Assembly (NCBI RefSeq): GCF_001297125.1
Contig: NZ_LHPC01000050.1
Coordinates: forward strand, 51,351 to 115,350
Source of the DNA: Pseudomonas sp. RIT-PI-q
GTDB taxonomy: Bacteria; Pseudomonadota; Gammaproteobacteria; Pseudomonadales; Pseudomonadaceae
Reading direction: 5' to 3'
Length of the DNA: 64,000 nt
The notes beneath the pieces were generated by a model that saw only the letters and a list, made by a program, of their open reading frames with translations, did no database searches and was not told where the DNA came from. Positions 17,514 to 27,055 of this stretch are shown here, one piece after another (the first letter of the stretch is position 1; the number at the start of each line of letters is the position of its first letter). Both the position numbers and the translations under genes were made by a program.

Positions 17514-18743
17514 TCATGCAGCAATGAGGTCTGGAAGCGCATTCCCTATCGACTTAATGAGGTTCACACCCTCTATCATCGCGGTTGCCCGCACCCCGAC
17601 ACCCTTTCCGTCCAATACGCTTACGTCCCCGGTTACCACACCACTGGCCGAGTCGTTCCAGGAACAGCCTGCTTGAGTGGAAACAGGCCCTGGCGTGTTA
17701 CCCAAGCGCATGTTGCCCTCCATGATTACTGGGCCATACTCAGTGTCTCCATGAATATCGCAGCGGGATTTTTCGATGGCCACCATGCCGCCGGACACGC
17801 TCCCACTGTATTCCCCCCCCTTAAGCACCAGGTGAGTGGACTCATGGCAAGACGCTCCCTGTGCCGACTGCCCGGGCTTGTCGCCAGAGTATTTCCCTTT
17901 GCATGCCCTCAGCTCCATATACCCTACCCCGGTCAGGGCGTGCAGGTTGAAGGCGTCGTTTGAAATGCGATTCACCTCGACTCGGGTACAGATGGTTTCC
18001 TCATTCTGCCCCGCCGCACCGACCCCGCCGTTAACGGCATACTCGGCGAGTGAGTCTTGGACATATAACTTGCCGGTGCCCTCGGGCTGCCCGAAGCGAC
18101 CGTTATGCAGGCAGTTGACCAGGGCATGTCGCGCAACCACATCCTTGATGGTCAAAGCGCCAAACCCGACTGTGCTCAGACAGGTGTTGCGCCGTGCTGC
18201 TTCCAACGTATGCAGAGACGGCGCTGAGTCGTCCCAAAGGCGCACATACAGTTTGCCGCCCTGGTAACCAAACTCCCCGAGGCCAGGTGTGGTCGGGGTC
18301 AAGGTATTGAGCAGCAACTTGGGGTGAAAGCTTTTGCCAGCAATCGACTCGGTAAGCGATGTGACTACTACTTGAGTGAGAGATGTGTAGTTCAAAACCT
18401 TTGAATAAACCGGACCAGAGCTGGCCCAACTTCCCGCCAGGATCTCCGACGCATAGATGTACCAAGGCTCGGCGTCTAACCCTTCGACCTGCAACAGCAT
18501 GGTGGATTCGTAAACGATCTCCTGGCGCAAAGGATGGGACTCGGGGGCACGAACCCGGATTATCCAAAAACCCAGACCGGCACACAGTGCATGCGCAATT
18601 CCCAGCGAGTTGACGGGGGAGTCATATGTGCCCTTGCCGCCGGCCGTTCCACGAACCGTATCAACGTACAGAGGGTTAGGCGGCAAGATCCGCATAATCG
18701 CAGGGCTTTGAGCCCCACGCCGCCAAGTCGGTGTAATGATCAT
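17514..18743 (-). CDS. Tailspike, probable right-handed beta-helix
   Basis: Last gene of the late operon (409 aa). The start contains NPLYVDTVRGTAGGKGTYDSPVNS, the opening found in beta-helix tailspikes and pectate-lyase-like proteins, followed by many short repeats with periodic V/I/G residues. This suggests a receptor-binding spike that may cleave surface polysaccharide. No catalytic residues can be assigned from sequence. It starts 3 bp after the 86-aa gene's stop, and probably works with the 19025-19855 product as a host-range module. Confidence 0.7.
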   Translation of the reverse strand: MIITPTWRRGAQSPAIMRILPPNPLYVDTVRGTAGGKGTYDSPVNSLGIAHALCAGLGFWIIRVRAPESHPLRQEIVYESTMLLQVEGLDAEPWYIYASEILAGSWASSGPVYSKVLNYTSLTQVVVTSLTESIAGKSFHPKLLLNTLTPTTPGLGEFGYQGGKLYVRLWDDSAPSLHTLEAARRNTCLSTVGFGALTIKDVVARHALVNCLHNGRFGQPEGTGKLYVQDSLAEYAVNGGVGAAGQNEETICTRVEVNRISNDAFNLHALTGVGYMELRACKGKYSGDKPGQSAQGASCHESTHLVLKGGEYSGSVSGGMVAIEKSRCDIHGDTEYGPVIMEGNMRLGNTPGPVSTQAGCSWNDSASGVVTGDVSVLDGKGVGVRATAMIEGVNLIKSIGNALPDLIAA

Positions 18744-18745
18744 CC

Positions 18746-19006
18746 CTACCCCTGAACCGATGTGCCTAAGCTATCGAACCCACCTTGCACATGACGAAGC
18801 GCGGCCTCGGTGATTAATTGAATACCGATGGTTTGAAGTTCGGCTGGCGTGTGGCTGGCAATTACCTGCTCATCAAACAAGCAGCGGTGCTCTAACGTGC
18901 TGTCATCCTCAAACGTGATTTGGCCCAGCATTTGAAGTTGCTGCCCTTCAAATTCAGGTTGGCCAAACGTGATGGTCTTGATGGGTACGCCGATCGAAGT
19001 GCTCAT
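18746..19006 (-). CDS. Hypothetical small protein between the two tailspike genes
   Basis: 86-aa acidic protein, not recognised. It is packed between two tail-fibre-type genes (18 bp and 2 bp gaps), so it may be a fibre assembly or connector protein. It has no signal peptide or membrane segment. Confidence 0.65.
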   Translation of the reverse strand: MSTSIGVPIKTITFGQPEFEGQQLQMLGQITFEDDSTLEHRCLFDEQVIASHTPAELQTIGIQLITEAALRHVQGGFDSLGTSVQG

Positions 19007-19024
19007 ATAGATTCCTTGGGGTAG

Positions 19025-19855
19025 TTATTTTTTCTGAATGCGGACTTTCAAAATGCCCAGGGCGTTGGCCAAGGTGTCGTTGGCCGATGCGCCTTGACGC
19101 GCAATACGCAAAGTCACTGTTCGGGTGGGATCGAGTGGAAGGTCTGCCGCGATTTTTGATTCGTTCACCGCCCAGGGCACCGGGTTGGCGGTGATGATGC
19201 TGGAGCTACCCGCCGGGGTAACGTTCATGGATTCACCTGGTGCCCATTGGTGAACCTCGGCCCCCATCACGGCATTGCCGTCGTTGGCAGCCATGTTTAC
19301 CCAATACACATAGACGTCCATCTTTCTCCAATGTGAGGGCACAGCGATCGGCATCGCCAAGTAGGCCGCACTCCCGGCGGGCATCTGCCAGGCGCCTAAG
19401 CGATTGGAAACCACGCCATACGTCGCCACACCCTGCAGGAGGTCGAAGCCTTTAGCCTGAATGTCCCACGAGTTAACAGCGTTCTGCGGGTCGGAGATGA
19501 TCGCGTTCAGTTGCGCCAGTAACAGCGACAGGTTGTCCCGAACATAGGCTTCAATGATCGCGGCTTGCGCAGCCGAAGCCACGGCGGCGGCAACGTCCTC
19601 GGTCACGTCGTTGAATTGAATCGGCATCCGAAAATCCAAGGTGCCTTTGACGATACGCAAGTCATAGATGCCGTTCGGCGCCGAAAACTGAACCGGTCCC
19701 TCGGCGTTGCCGGTAAAGGGATTGGTCAGCGCCACACCGTTCGCCTTCACCAGGCCAGACACCAGATTTTCCGTACCGCGTCGGTACAGGTAGCAAGTCG
19801 CCAGGGGTAAAAAGTTGCCCGCGGTGTCTTGTGGAAAGTAGGTTTTCAGCTCCAC
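19025..19855 (-). CDS. Tail fibre/spike anchor protein
   Basis: 276-aa protein whose first 85 residues (KTYFPQDTAGNFLPLATCYLY ... PNGIYDLRI) look like the particle-binding N-terminal domain of many Pseudomonas phage tailspikes. An alanine-rich helical linker follows (about 90-120), then a beta-rich C-terminal domain (about 170-276). It probably attaches the beta-helix spike to the baseplate. The gene follows the baseplate-spike gene by 12 bp. Confidence 0.65.
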   Translation of the reverse strand: MELKTYFPQDTAGNFLPLATCYLYRRGTENLVSGLVKANGVALTNPFTGNAEGPVQFSAPNGIYDLRIVKGTLDFRMPIQFNDVTEDVAAAVASAAQAAIIEAYVRDNLSLLLAQLNAIISDPQNAVNSWDIQAKGFDLLQGVATYGVVSNRLGAWQMPAGSAAYLAMPIAVPSHWRKMDVYVYWVNMAANDGNAVMGAEVHQWAPGESMNVTPAGSSSIITANPVPWAVNESKIAADLPLDPTRTVTLRIARQGASANDTLANALGILKVRIQKK

Positions 19856-19867
19856 GTTTAGTCCTTC

Positions 19868-20815
19868 TTAAGCGGTAATGGGCTTGAGTTGTTGTGCCAG
19901 CAATGCGGCAGATGCGGCGTCGGCAATGAACTCACCCGCGTTACTCGGAACTGGGCTGGAGCCGTGCATGTGGGTGGCGATCTGCCCGTTCATTTCGGTG
20001 ACCAGGTCGATCAGATCGCACAGCACCTGGAGCACGTTCACCGATTCAGAACCCAGCCAGGTTTTGGCGGCGATGCTGTGGCGGACGCCTTTGATTCGCT
20101 CCTGCAGCTCACCACCCACGGTCAGGTTGAGTTTTTGGGCCACGACCTGGTTGAGGTCGCGACCGCTGGCCAGGTGCAGGTCATCCAGTGCGGCCAGACT
20201 GGCGGACCCACCCGACAACAACTTGAGCGCGCCGATCGCCTCCAGCGTCTTGATACCCCCGACTGACTCGGTCGAATGGTTGTCCACTTCCACCTTGCTG
20301 CTCTGGTGGCGCTCCGCGTTGGTCAGGCTCTCAACTTCCCGCTCGATCGACTGGTCACGGATCCGGCTTTCGGTCTGACGCAGCCAGTTGCCGTCCGCAT
20401 CGACGCGCTGCTGGGCAGCCTCACTGTGCTGCCATACCTGGTCACCTTTCGGCAGCTTGGGCAGGCTCAGGCCATGCGGCAGGATCGCCTGGATAAAGGG
20501 CTTGCTCGGCAGGCCGTAGGCAAAGGAGACGACCACTCGGGCGCCCTCTTCGGGGAAGGCGAAAAAGCCCATCTCGTCACCGCCCATAGGCATGGGCAGC
20601 GGCACGCCGGCCAGCACCGGTAACGCCGGATCGGGCTCGTCATCTTCTCCCAGCAGCTCGAGGTCCACGGCAAAGCGTGGACGGAAGTCGTCGCAGATCC
20701 CGGCGCCGGCCGGAGCATCGGCCACACCCACCACCCGGGCAAAGCGCGGCAGGTGATAACCGCCAGTGAGTTCGGGAAATTGCCGCTCTACGCTGCGGCG
20801 GATTGCGTCTTCCAT
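19868..20815 (-). CDS. Baseplate assembly protein V-like / tail spike hub
   Basis: 315-aa protein forming the tip or spike of the contractile tail, by family and position. It contains the OB-fold core around FFAFPEEGARVVVSFAYGLPSKPFIQAI (split in two: PEEGARVVVSF and SKPFIQAILPHG). ATG 20815 is chosen; a longer frame to 20998 runs into gpD-like coding sequence. The start overlaps the upstream gene's end by 28 bp. Confidence 0.75.
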   Translation of the reverse strand: MEDAIRRSVERQFPELTGGYHLPRFARVVGVADAPAGAGICDDFRPRFAVDLELLGEDDEPDPALPVLAGVPLPMPMGGDEMGFFAFPEEGARVVVSFAYGLPSKPFIQAILPHGLSLPKLPKGDQVWQHSEAAQQRVDADGNWLRQTESRIRDQSIEREVESLTNAERHQSSKVEVDNHSTESVGGIKTLEAIGALKLLSGGSASLAALDDLHLASGRDLNQVVAQKLNLTVGGELQERIKGVRHSIAAKTWLGSESVNVLQVLCDLIDLVTEMNGQIATHMHGSSPVPSNAGEFIADAASAALLAQQLKPITA

Positions 20816-21492
20816 CGGATCGCCATTTGGTTGCCGGTGAGCGTCACGTTGGTGATCCGCTCGCCTTGGTTGATGGATGCACCTGGTCGCAACCCGGGAA
20901 GGGCCGCGATCATCGCGCTCTGATTGGTTTGATAGCCATTGAACAGCTCGACCGGCAGCTGCAGCGGCGATCGGGAACCGAAAAAGCTGTCGGCCCAACT
21001 GCCCACAAACACTTCACCATCGCCTTGCTGCTGCCAAATGAAGTCGGGAATCCCGAACACCCGGGACAAGCTGTCCATGGCCTGGTAACCGGCGGCCAGG
21101 TTGTAAAAGAACGGGGCTTTAACCTTGGCGTAAGCCTTGGCAGGCACGCGAAAACTCAGCCCGGTTTTCTGGTTGATGTCGGCCAAAACGGTGCTCAGAT
21201 CCGCATGGCGCAGGTTGATCGGCAATGGGTTGGCCAGGATTGCGGCCAGCTCGCGGCAGAACAGCACCTGCTCGATCGCGTTGGACGGCGTGCAGCGCTC
21301 GACGTAGCCAATAAAGTGGCGCTGCAGCGGGCTGTCGTTGTAGCCGATATCCAGCGTTACCAAGCCTTTTACCGGCGCCGCTGCCTGGATGGTCAGCGTT
21401 GCTCGCCCCGGGGTTCGCAGTTCAAGGCGAACGTCATCGCTGACCAGGGGATACACCACGCCGGCGATAGTCAGCACCTTGTGCAGCTTCAT
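20788..21492 (-). CDS. Baseplate hub protein (gpD-like)
   Basis: 234-aa structural protein. The order (hub, then V-like spike) and the LTIAGVVYPLVSDDVRLELRTPGRATLTI opening (read in pieces) suggest the Mu gp44/P2 gpD type of hub that forms the ring above the spike. Its ATG overlaps the previous gene's stop (21489-21492). No enzymatic motif is visible. Confidence 0.65.
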   Translation of the reverse strand: MKLHKVLTIAGVVYPLVSDDVRLELRTPGRATLTIQAAAPVKGLVTLDIGYNDSPLQRHFIGYVERCTPSNAIEQVLFCRELAAILANPLPINLRHADLSTVLADINQKTGLSFRVPAKAYAKVKAPFFYNLAAGYQAMDSLSRVFGIPDFIWQQQGDGEVFVGSWADSFFGSRSPLQLPVELFNGYQTNQSAMIAALPGLRPGASINQGERITNVTLTGNQMAIRWKTQSAAA

Positions 21493-22031
21493 GCTCCACC
21501 GCCCAGGTAGTTATCCAGCTTTTTCAGCGTGGCTTCGAAGCCGGTCAGCTCCTGACCTGGTGCGTCGGTTTCGCTTGCACCTGGAGCAGTGACGGACTGC
21601 CCCGGGGCGCCTTGTTGCGTCACGCCCTTCGCAGCTCGGCGCGTCTCGACTCGCTCGGGGTTGGAGAGCTTTTCCGACAGCGTGAATTGAACCAGCCAGG
21701 CCCTCAGCGAATCGTCTTCCCGGGCGCTGACGCCGTCGGAGAATTGCACCTGACGCACGCCAAAGGCTGACGCGGTGTCGTTGACGAGCCGGTAGGTTTT
21801 GAGTTGGCCACCGGATTCAGTCGCTTCAGCCAGGCGCATCAAATTGCGTAAAAACGTGTGATCGACGAAAGGGATCTGCAGCGTGACCGCCAGTGTCTTG
21901 GGCTTGAATCCTTTGTGGGCCGAATCGGTGTTGCTGGTCTGTCCGGACAAATCGTCGCTTTCGATTCGCAGGTTGGCCGTGACCTTGAGGTTTTTGCCGC
22001 GCACCTGTTCGCCATCGAGCAGTAAGGTCAT
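21489..22031 (-). CDS. Conserved phage tail/baseplate protein
   Basis: 180-aa protein. ATG 22031 is chosen because it overlaps the upstream stop as ATGA (22028-22031), the coupling pattern used throughout this operon. The N-terminal half is beta-rich (KNLKVTANLRIESDDLSGQTS); the C-terminal third is low-complexity (TAPGASETDAPGQE). Position between tail genes indicates a baseplate component, but I cannot name the family. Confidence 0.6.
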   Translation of the reverse strand: MTLLLDGEQVRGKNLKVTANLRIESDDLSGQTSNTDSAHKGFKPKTLAVTLQIPFVDHTFLRNLMRLAEATESGGQLKTYRLVNDTASAFGVRQVQFSDGVSAREDDSLRAWLVQFTLSEKLSNPERVETRRAAKGVTQQGAPGQSVTAPGASETDAPGQELTGFEATLKKLDNYLGGGA

Positions 22032-22948
22032 AGGCCCACCAGTTCCCGAACAAAGCCCAACCCCTTCAGGGATCCGACCAGGAGCAATCCAGCGGACAGC
22101 CCCCACTCGTGACCAGGTGCTTCTCCCTGCAGCAGCTGGCGACGCAACTCGGCGGCATTACCCGGACCGATCAGGCGCGCGCGCATGGTGTCGTCTGCCG
22201 TGCCGCCGGCGAACGGCGCCTTGAGGTCGGCCAATTTCTGCGCCTGTGCTTGTGCCTGGCTGGCTTTGCGAGCAGCCAACCGCCCCAGATCGGCCATCGG
22301 CGAACTGTCCGCGTAGCTCTCCAATGCCGACAGCTGACCGTTCAGCGCTTGCGTGGCGGCCTTGGTCACGGTGCACCGTTCCAGCGGCAGCGCGCCCCAG
22401 CGCGGCAACGTGCCGGCAGTGGGCAGCTCCCACTTTTCAGCGTCCAGGGCGAACAGGTTTTTCGCTCGACGCTCGGCGCGCTGCAGGTCGGGCATGGGCA
22501 ACACGGCATTGAATCGGGACAAGGTCGCCGCGAACTTGTCGTAGCGCGTACCCAGAAACATCACGGCCAAGGCGTATTGCGAACCCGCCGGACGTCCGTC
22601 ATCGCCGGTGTCCTCGAGCTTCTCGCCCAGCTGCTGCAGCAGGTTGGGCGCGGACAGATAACGCTGGTAGCCACGCCCTTGCCCGACACCACTTTGAAAT
22701 GGCGTCACCGCCAGGCACGCCGGCACTTCGCCCAGGGCATCGGTCAACCCTGCGCGGCCAGCGGCCACGGCGGCTTCAGCGGCAGCACCGACCGGACCGG
22801 GTGAAGTCGTGGCCAGATCCGCCAACCCTTCCAGGCGTTGCCCGGTGCTGGTGAGCTCGTTGCTGGCCAGATTTTTCGCCGCCTCGAGGTCGGCAAGCCA
22901 CTGAGTGGATTGCTCGGGCCAGTGCATGGTGATGGGAGCCCAAGTCAT
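22028..22948 (-). CDS. Conserved HP1-like tail protein
   Basis: 306-aa protein rich in Ala and Leu helices (coiled-coil tendency around residues 15-80 and 210-250). ATG 22948 is chosen for its ATGA overlap with the upstream gene. It is not recognised beyond its conserved position between fibre-chaperone and baseplate genes; it may bind the tube or baseplate. No catalytic motif is seen. Confidence 0.6.
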   Translation of the reverse strand: MTWAPITMHWPEQSTQWLADLEAAKNLASNELTSTGQRLEGLADLATTSPGPVGAAAEAAVAAGRAGLTDALGEVPACLAVTPFQSGVGQGRGYQRYLSAPNLLQQLGEKLEDTGDDGRPAGSQYALAVMFLGTRYDKFAATLSRFNAVLPMPDLQRAERRAKNLFALDAEKWELPTAGTLPRWGALPLERCTVTKAATQALNGQLSALESYADSSPMADLGRLAARKASQAQAQAQKLADLKAPFAGGTADDTMRARLIGPGNAAELRRQLLQGEAPGHEWGLSAGLLLVGSLKGLGFVRELVGL

Positions 22949-23655
22949 ACCGGCACGGACTCCCACAGTACGGCGTTGAGTGCATCCAGGTCCGATGTCG
23001 ATCGCGCCGCCGCCAAGGCTTGCTTGAGCTCGTTGATCTTGCGCAGGCGCTGCTGCTTGAACTCGGTGAACTCGTCGCCGATCTGGCGCAGCTGCTCAAT
23101 GGTGTGATCCCGGAAGGCTTTCACGCCCGACTCATCGCGGCAGGCATAGCCACCGTCCAAGCCGCGCAGAATCATGCCGGTCAGGTTCAGTTGATCCTCA
23201 AGCTCGGTTTCATAGAAAAAGCGATCGCCCAACGCTGACGACCAGAACCCGCCGGTGATCTCCTGCAGGCAAGCGGTGTTGACCGCCAAAAGCTGGGCGA
23301 CGTAACGCAGCTCAATCACCGTTGGGATGTCGTCGATCCACTGGCCATTGCTCCAGATTTGGCCCGGGCCTGGCACTTCCAGCGTGTACCCCGTCGGCAA
23401 GCTGCCCGCCCGCTCGATCACCAGGGGCTCACTGGTTTCGATGTTGTAGGCCGTCAGCCCCTGGTAGGAGTCCACCAGCTGCCAGCGGTGACCGTCCCAA
23501 AAGGCTGCCTTTTTTTCCGGCACCGTCGGCGGCGCGACTTCGACGCATCCGCCAGGGATCAACCAGACATCCGTTTCCAGTGGTGAGCGATCGGCCACGG
23601 TTTCGCCGGTAAAGATGCCCAGGTGATCGGTTTGGTAGACGATTTTGGTTTCCAT
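22945..23655 (-). CDS. Tail fibre assembly-type protein (DUF4376-like C-terminus)
   Basis: 236-aa protein. It follows the collar fibre and its C-terminal part (about residues 140-230, with EITGGFWSSALG and KQQRLRKINELKQAL) resembles the DUF4376 domain found in tail fibre assembly proteins and fibre partners. ATG 23655 is preferred over a TTG at 23667. The N-terminal segment has WDGHRWQLVDSYQG, a pattern common in fibre chaperones. It probably folds or caps the 23664-25280 fibre. Confidence 0.65.
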   Translation of the reverse strand: METKIVYQTDHLGIFTGETVADRSPLETDVWLIPGGCVEVAPPTVPEKKAAFWDGHRWQLVDSYQGLTAYNIETSEPLVIERAGSLPTGYTLEVPGPGQIWSNGQWIDDIPTVIELRYVAQLLAVNTACLQEITGGFWSSALGDRFFYETELEDQLNLTGMILRGLDGGYACRDESGVKAFRDHTIEQLRQIGDEFTEFKQQRLRKINELKQALAAARSTSDLDALNAVLWESVPV

Positions 23656-23663
23656 GGCGCGTC

Positions 23664-25280
23664 TCAATATTTAATGCAGGCAAGGAAGGCGATGTTTTGC
23701 GGGCGTGTTTCCGTGCCCCCGACATAGCTGAGGGTGACGGCGTGAATGTGATCAGGTACGGGGTTCACCGTCACTGGGTGGGTGTGCGAGCCGCCTTCGC
23801 TGGTCAGCTTGTCGTGCGCTCCTGGTTCGCCGTAATTGACGATGTTCCGCGGCTCGGTGATGTCGCCGGAACTATCAACGCCATCCGGTGTGAATGTGCC
23901 CGATCGCACGTAATGCGCGTGGTTACCGGCGGTCCCGGTCGATGCCGTAGGCGTGTGGGCACCCGCGCCGGCGGTGCTACCGCTGAGGGTGTGGCTGCGA
24001 ATTTCGTCGGCCTGAGAGCTACCCAATACCCGACCGACATCGATGCCCCGCCCGTCATCGAGGACACGAATAAATTTGCCGCGTGGGTCCGGCAGATTGA
24101 AGGTATTGACGCCGTCGCCGGCGCCGTAAGTGGTCCCGATCTTGGCGAACAACGCGGCATATACCGTGCGCGACACCGCCGCGCCGTTGGCCCGAAACCA
24201 TCCCGGCGGTGGTGTGGCCATGGCGAACGTGCCGATCCGTCCGACCTCGGAGTCGGCAATGATCTTGCGCAGCGCGTTGAGTGCCTTGGTGGTCGCCAGA
24301 ACCTCGCTGCTGTCCGTGCCCGGGTCGTCGCTTTTGGCGTTGGGCAGCTCGCCCAGGTCAACGTCGTCCTTGGTCGTAGCACGAGCGCGCAGGTTCTCGT
24401 AGTCGCCGTTGCGCAGCGCGAACTGCTTGACCAGGGCGCCGGTGATCGGCTCGCTTAGGCGCAGATCGGTGATGGTTCCCGACACGGCTACGCTGGCCAG
24501 CTCCACCACGTAATGCGACGTCCCGTTGCTGTCGATGTAGTCTGTCTTCACCGCCCCGAACACTACTTTCCAGGCGGCGATCGCATCACTGCCTTCGCGG
24601 GCCAGTGCCACGTCCAGCCAGGCTTTGACCGGTAGCGCCGGCAGTTGCACCTGGACAGGCTCGGCCAGCTCGACGCGAATCCCCTCCACGTAGGCAATGC
24701 CCGCCTTGATCTGGTACAGCCCAAAGCTGTTGCGCTCCATCTGCAGGCTGTCGGCCAGGTAGCAGACCCGGCCAAACACGTCGCGATTACTCAAGCGCTC
24801 GCGCAGATCGATGCCGTTCAAGCGCACCGTGAAGTCGTGCTGCCAGGTACTGGCGTCGACGGTGATGCCCGTCAGCGCCTGGGCACCGTTGAATTCCACC
24901 AGGAAGTTGCGTGTGACGTTGTTGCCGATCTGCAGCGGCGGAATGTTCTTGCGCTTCTGCTGTACTGGCACCGTCGCAACGGCCAGCAGCTCGCCCCCGA
25001 CAGCTTCCAAACCAATCCAGTTGAAATCCCAATCACCGACGTCAGAACCCACCATCAGGCTGTAGATCACCTGGTTGGGGCTGACGTAGCCTTTACGATC
25101 ATAGGCTTTGGTGAACACAATCTGAGCCGCCGGCGGCTTGCCGGCTGCACGATCCACCGGGGCGTTCGGATCAAGGCCTGGAACAAGGGCCAGAACGAAG
25201 CGAGCAATCTCAAGCTTCTCCCCAGCGCCTTGCTTTTGGGCAATAAGACTCTCGCCGGCAAGGGTGATGCTAGCTCCCAT
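23664..25280 (-). CDS. Tail fibre with DUF3751 N-terminus and collar domain
   Basis: The 538-aa fibre starts with the DUF3751 attachment domain (residues about 1-160, including AKQGAGEKLEIARFVLA-type sequence). A tail-collar domain follows around residues 355-420 (GTFAMATPPPGWFRANGAAV). The last 110 residues contain HxH clusters (NHAH, SHTH, DHIH) that bind metal ions along trimeric fibre tips. It is the main receptor-binding fibre by position. Its start lies 11 bp inside the end of the upstream tail gene. Confidence 0.85.
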   Translation of the reverse strand: MGASITLAGESLIAQKQGAGEKLEIARFVLALVPGLDPNAPVDRAAGKPPAAQIVFTKAYDRKGYVSPNQVIYSLMVGSDVGDWDFNWIGLEAVGGELLAVATVPVQQKRKNIPPLQIGNNVTRNFLVEFNGAQALTGITVDASTWQHDFTVRLNGIDLRERLSNRDVFGRVCYLADSLQMERNSFGLYQIKAGIAYVEGIRVELAEPVQVQLPALPVKAWLDVALAREGSDAIAAWKVVFGAVKTDYIDSNGTSHYVVELASVAVSGTITDLRLSEPITGALVKQFALRNGDYENLRARATTKDDVDLGELPNAKSDDPGTDSSEVLATTKALNALRKIIADSEVGRIGTFAMATPPPGWFRANGAAVSRTVYAALFAKIGTTYGAGDGVNTFNLPDPRGKFIRVLDDGRGIDVGRVLGSSQADEIRSHTLSGSTAGAGAHTPTASTGTAGNHAHYVRSGTFTPDGVDSSGDITEPRNIVNYGEPGAHDKLTSEGGSHTHPVTVNPVPDHIHAVTLSYVGGTETRPQNIAFLACIKY

Positions 25281-25881
25281 GGGTGCTCCTCAAGGGGTCA
25301 TTCAAAAAGGTGAGCAATGCGAGCTCGTTGATCACGACCAGGCGGCTTGGGCTGTCGTCCAGGGTGGCGATCAGGGTCTGCTGGTCGTCGTTGAAGTCGG
25401 CCACGCCGATGTTCAGTTTCACGGGGGTGATCGTGACGAAGTCATAGCGCCGGCAGGTGCGGCCGTATTGCTGCATCAGGACGCGCAGCAACACCGGGTT
25501 TTCGCTCAACTGCGTGTCGGACAGGTGCAGTAAAACCACGTCCCAATCGAGTTCCGGTAGGCGCTCCTGGATCTCCACATAACCCACGCCCAGGCGTTCG
25601 AAAATGCGGACCATGCCGGCGGTACTGCCTGCGTCGACGGCATTGATAAACGCGTACTTCACACGCAGTCGGTACAGCCGCTCGGGCTCACCGTGGAAAC
25701 GCTGGATGTCGCGTTGCCAGGCCAGCAGATCGAGCACGCTCAGGTGGCAAGTCTCGGCGTCCATCTGCAGCAATGGCCAGTGCAGCCAGTTTTCAACCTT
25801 GCCCCACCAGGATTGCGCGGCCGCCTTGAGCTTGGCCAGCTCCGGACCATCGAGCCAAAAAGGCAGGCTCAACTTAAGCAT
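25270..25881 (-). CDS. Tail protein I-like baseplate wedge
   Basis: 203-aa protein sitting between baseplate J and the fibre, the place of gpI in P2-type tails. The sequence LLAWQRDIQRFHGEPERLYRLR (in parts) is typical of the family, which links the wedge to the fibre. It overlaps the J gene by 8 bp. The C-terminal half is less conserved in such proteins. Confidence 0.75.
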   Translation of the reverse strand: MLKLSLPFWLDGPELAKLKAAAQSWWGKVENWLHWPLLQMDAETCHLSVLDLLAWQRDIQRFHGEPERLYRLRVKYAFINAVDAGSTAGMVRIFERLGVGYVEIQERLPELDWDVVLLHLSDTQLSENPVLLRVLMQQYGRTCRRYDFVTITPVKLNIGVADFNDDQQTLIATLDDSPSRLVVINELALLTFLNDPLRSTHGS

Positions 25882-27055
25882 TCAGCACCACCTCAACAGC
25901 GGACAGGCGCGGAATGGTCAGCTCGGAAATGATGTCGGCGTTGTCGAAATGCAGCGAGTCGATGCCCGGGAATTGCTGGTGCAGCTCCTCACCCAGGCGG
26001 CTGAAGGAAAAGCGCGATTGCGGGTGCGTCAGCGTCGGCGTTGGCTGGTAGTCGCTGTCCGTGCTCTCGCGAAACGCAGCACGGATGTACAGCTCAACGT
26101 CAGCTTTCAACGCTGGCCAGCGCTCGGCACCAACTTCGGCCTTGGGCCAGACCGTCAAACTGACGTCGTGCAGCGTGGCGGGCATCTCCAACACCAGCAG
26201 GTCATCGCCGTGGCCATGGTTGCCCTGGTCGCGGATGTAGTTGTTGATTCCAGCCAGGTAGGTATCCGCCGGCGAGTCGGCTTCGAACAGCACAAAGGCG
26301 TTGGCACTGCCGGGGCCCCGGGGCGCGTTGTGCTCAAAATAAACGCCATCGGGCTGCACGCCCGGGAACGCGGCAATCATGGCGCGATACACCGCATCGG
26401 TGTGCCACTGGTTGACCGCCGAAAACTGGTTGCGTGTGCGCAGGCGCAGCTCGTCGTCAGGCTCGGTATCCGCGCCGGGTTGGCTCAGCCAGCCGTCAGC
26501 ATTCACCACCTGGACCACCCCGGGTACGGGCTCCGGGAGAATTGAAAAGTAACCTGGTGCGAGATTGAAACCGCTGCCCGCCTGTTTCGCTCGGGCCAAC
26601 ACGCGGATCTGGGATTCGCCATCGACAAAGCTGGCCGCTGCTACTGTCACCAGCTCGTAGACATTGCCGTTGATCGCGATCGACTGCACACGGGTCCCGG
26701 CCGGAATTTCCAGCAAGCCGGCCAGCGCACTGCGGGTGAACAGCAACAACCCCTCGGCTTTAGTTGCCGGCTTACGGGTGACGTTGACCGCCCAGGCCAA
26801 CATGTCCAACCAGGCGCCTTTGGCCGTCTTCACGAAGAAGTTCGGCAACACGGTGCCGGCGATGAAGTCGATCAGCCACATGACCGGCTTGGTCCCCAGG
26901 GCGGTGATCACCCGCCAGAACGGCGACCAGGCACTGGTATTGCTCAACTTGCTGCCCTGGGCGACGACTTCAAGTTCCCAGGCGGCGCGCAGCTTGGCCT
27001 CGGTGGTCGGGATGCCGGCGTCACTCAACGCCTGTTTGAAATCTACGTCACTCAC
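25874..27055 (-). CDS. Baseplate J-like protein
   Basis: 393-aa wedge protein of the contractile baseplate. Family features include the central IPAGTRVQSIAINGNVYEL barrel and the PDDELRLRTRNQFS helix (about residue 198), followed by a beta-rich C-terminal part. It joins the tube-associated hub to the fibre-bearing ring. The start overlaps the end of the DUF2590 gene by 4 bp. Confidence 0.88.
   Translation of the reverse strand: MSDVDFKQALSDAGIPTTEAKLRAAWELEVVAQGSKLSNTSAWSPFWRVITALGTKPVMWLIDFIAGTVLPNFFVKTAKGAWLDMLAWAVNVTRKPATKAEGLLLFTRSALAGLLEIPAGTRVQSIAINGNVYELVTVAAASFVDGESQIRVLARAKQAGSGFNLAPGYFSILPEPVPGVVQVVNADGWLSQPGADTEPDDELRLRTRNQFSAVNQWHTDAVYRAMIAAFPGVQPDGVYFEHNAPRGPGSANAFVLFEADSPADTYLAGINNYIRDQGNHGHGDDLLVLEMPATLHDVSLTVWPKAEVGAERWPALKADVELYIRAAFRESTDSDYQPTPTLTHPQSRFSFSRLGEELHQQFPGIDSLHFDNADIISELTIPRLSAVEVVLNA

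Noticed and set aside
19868..20998. Longer start for the V-like baseplate gene
   Set aside because: The extra residues come from the hub gene read in another frame; ATG 20815 fits the family.
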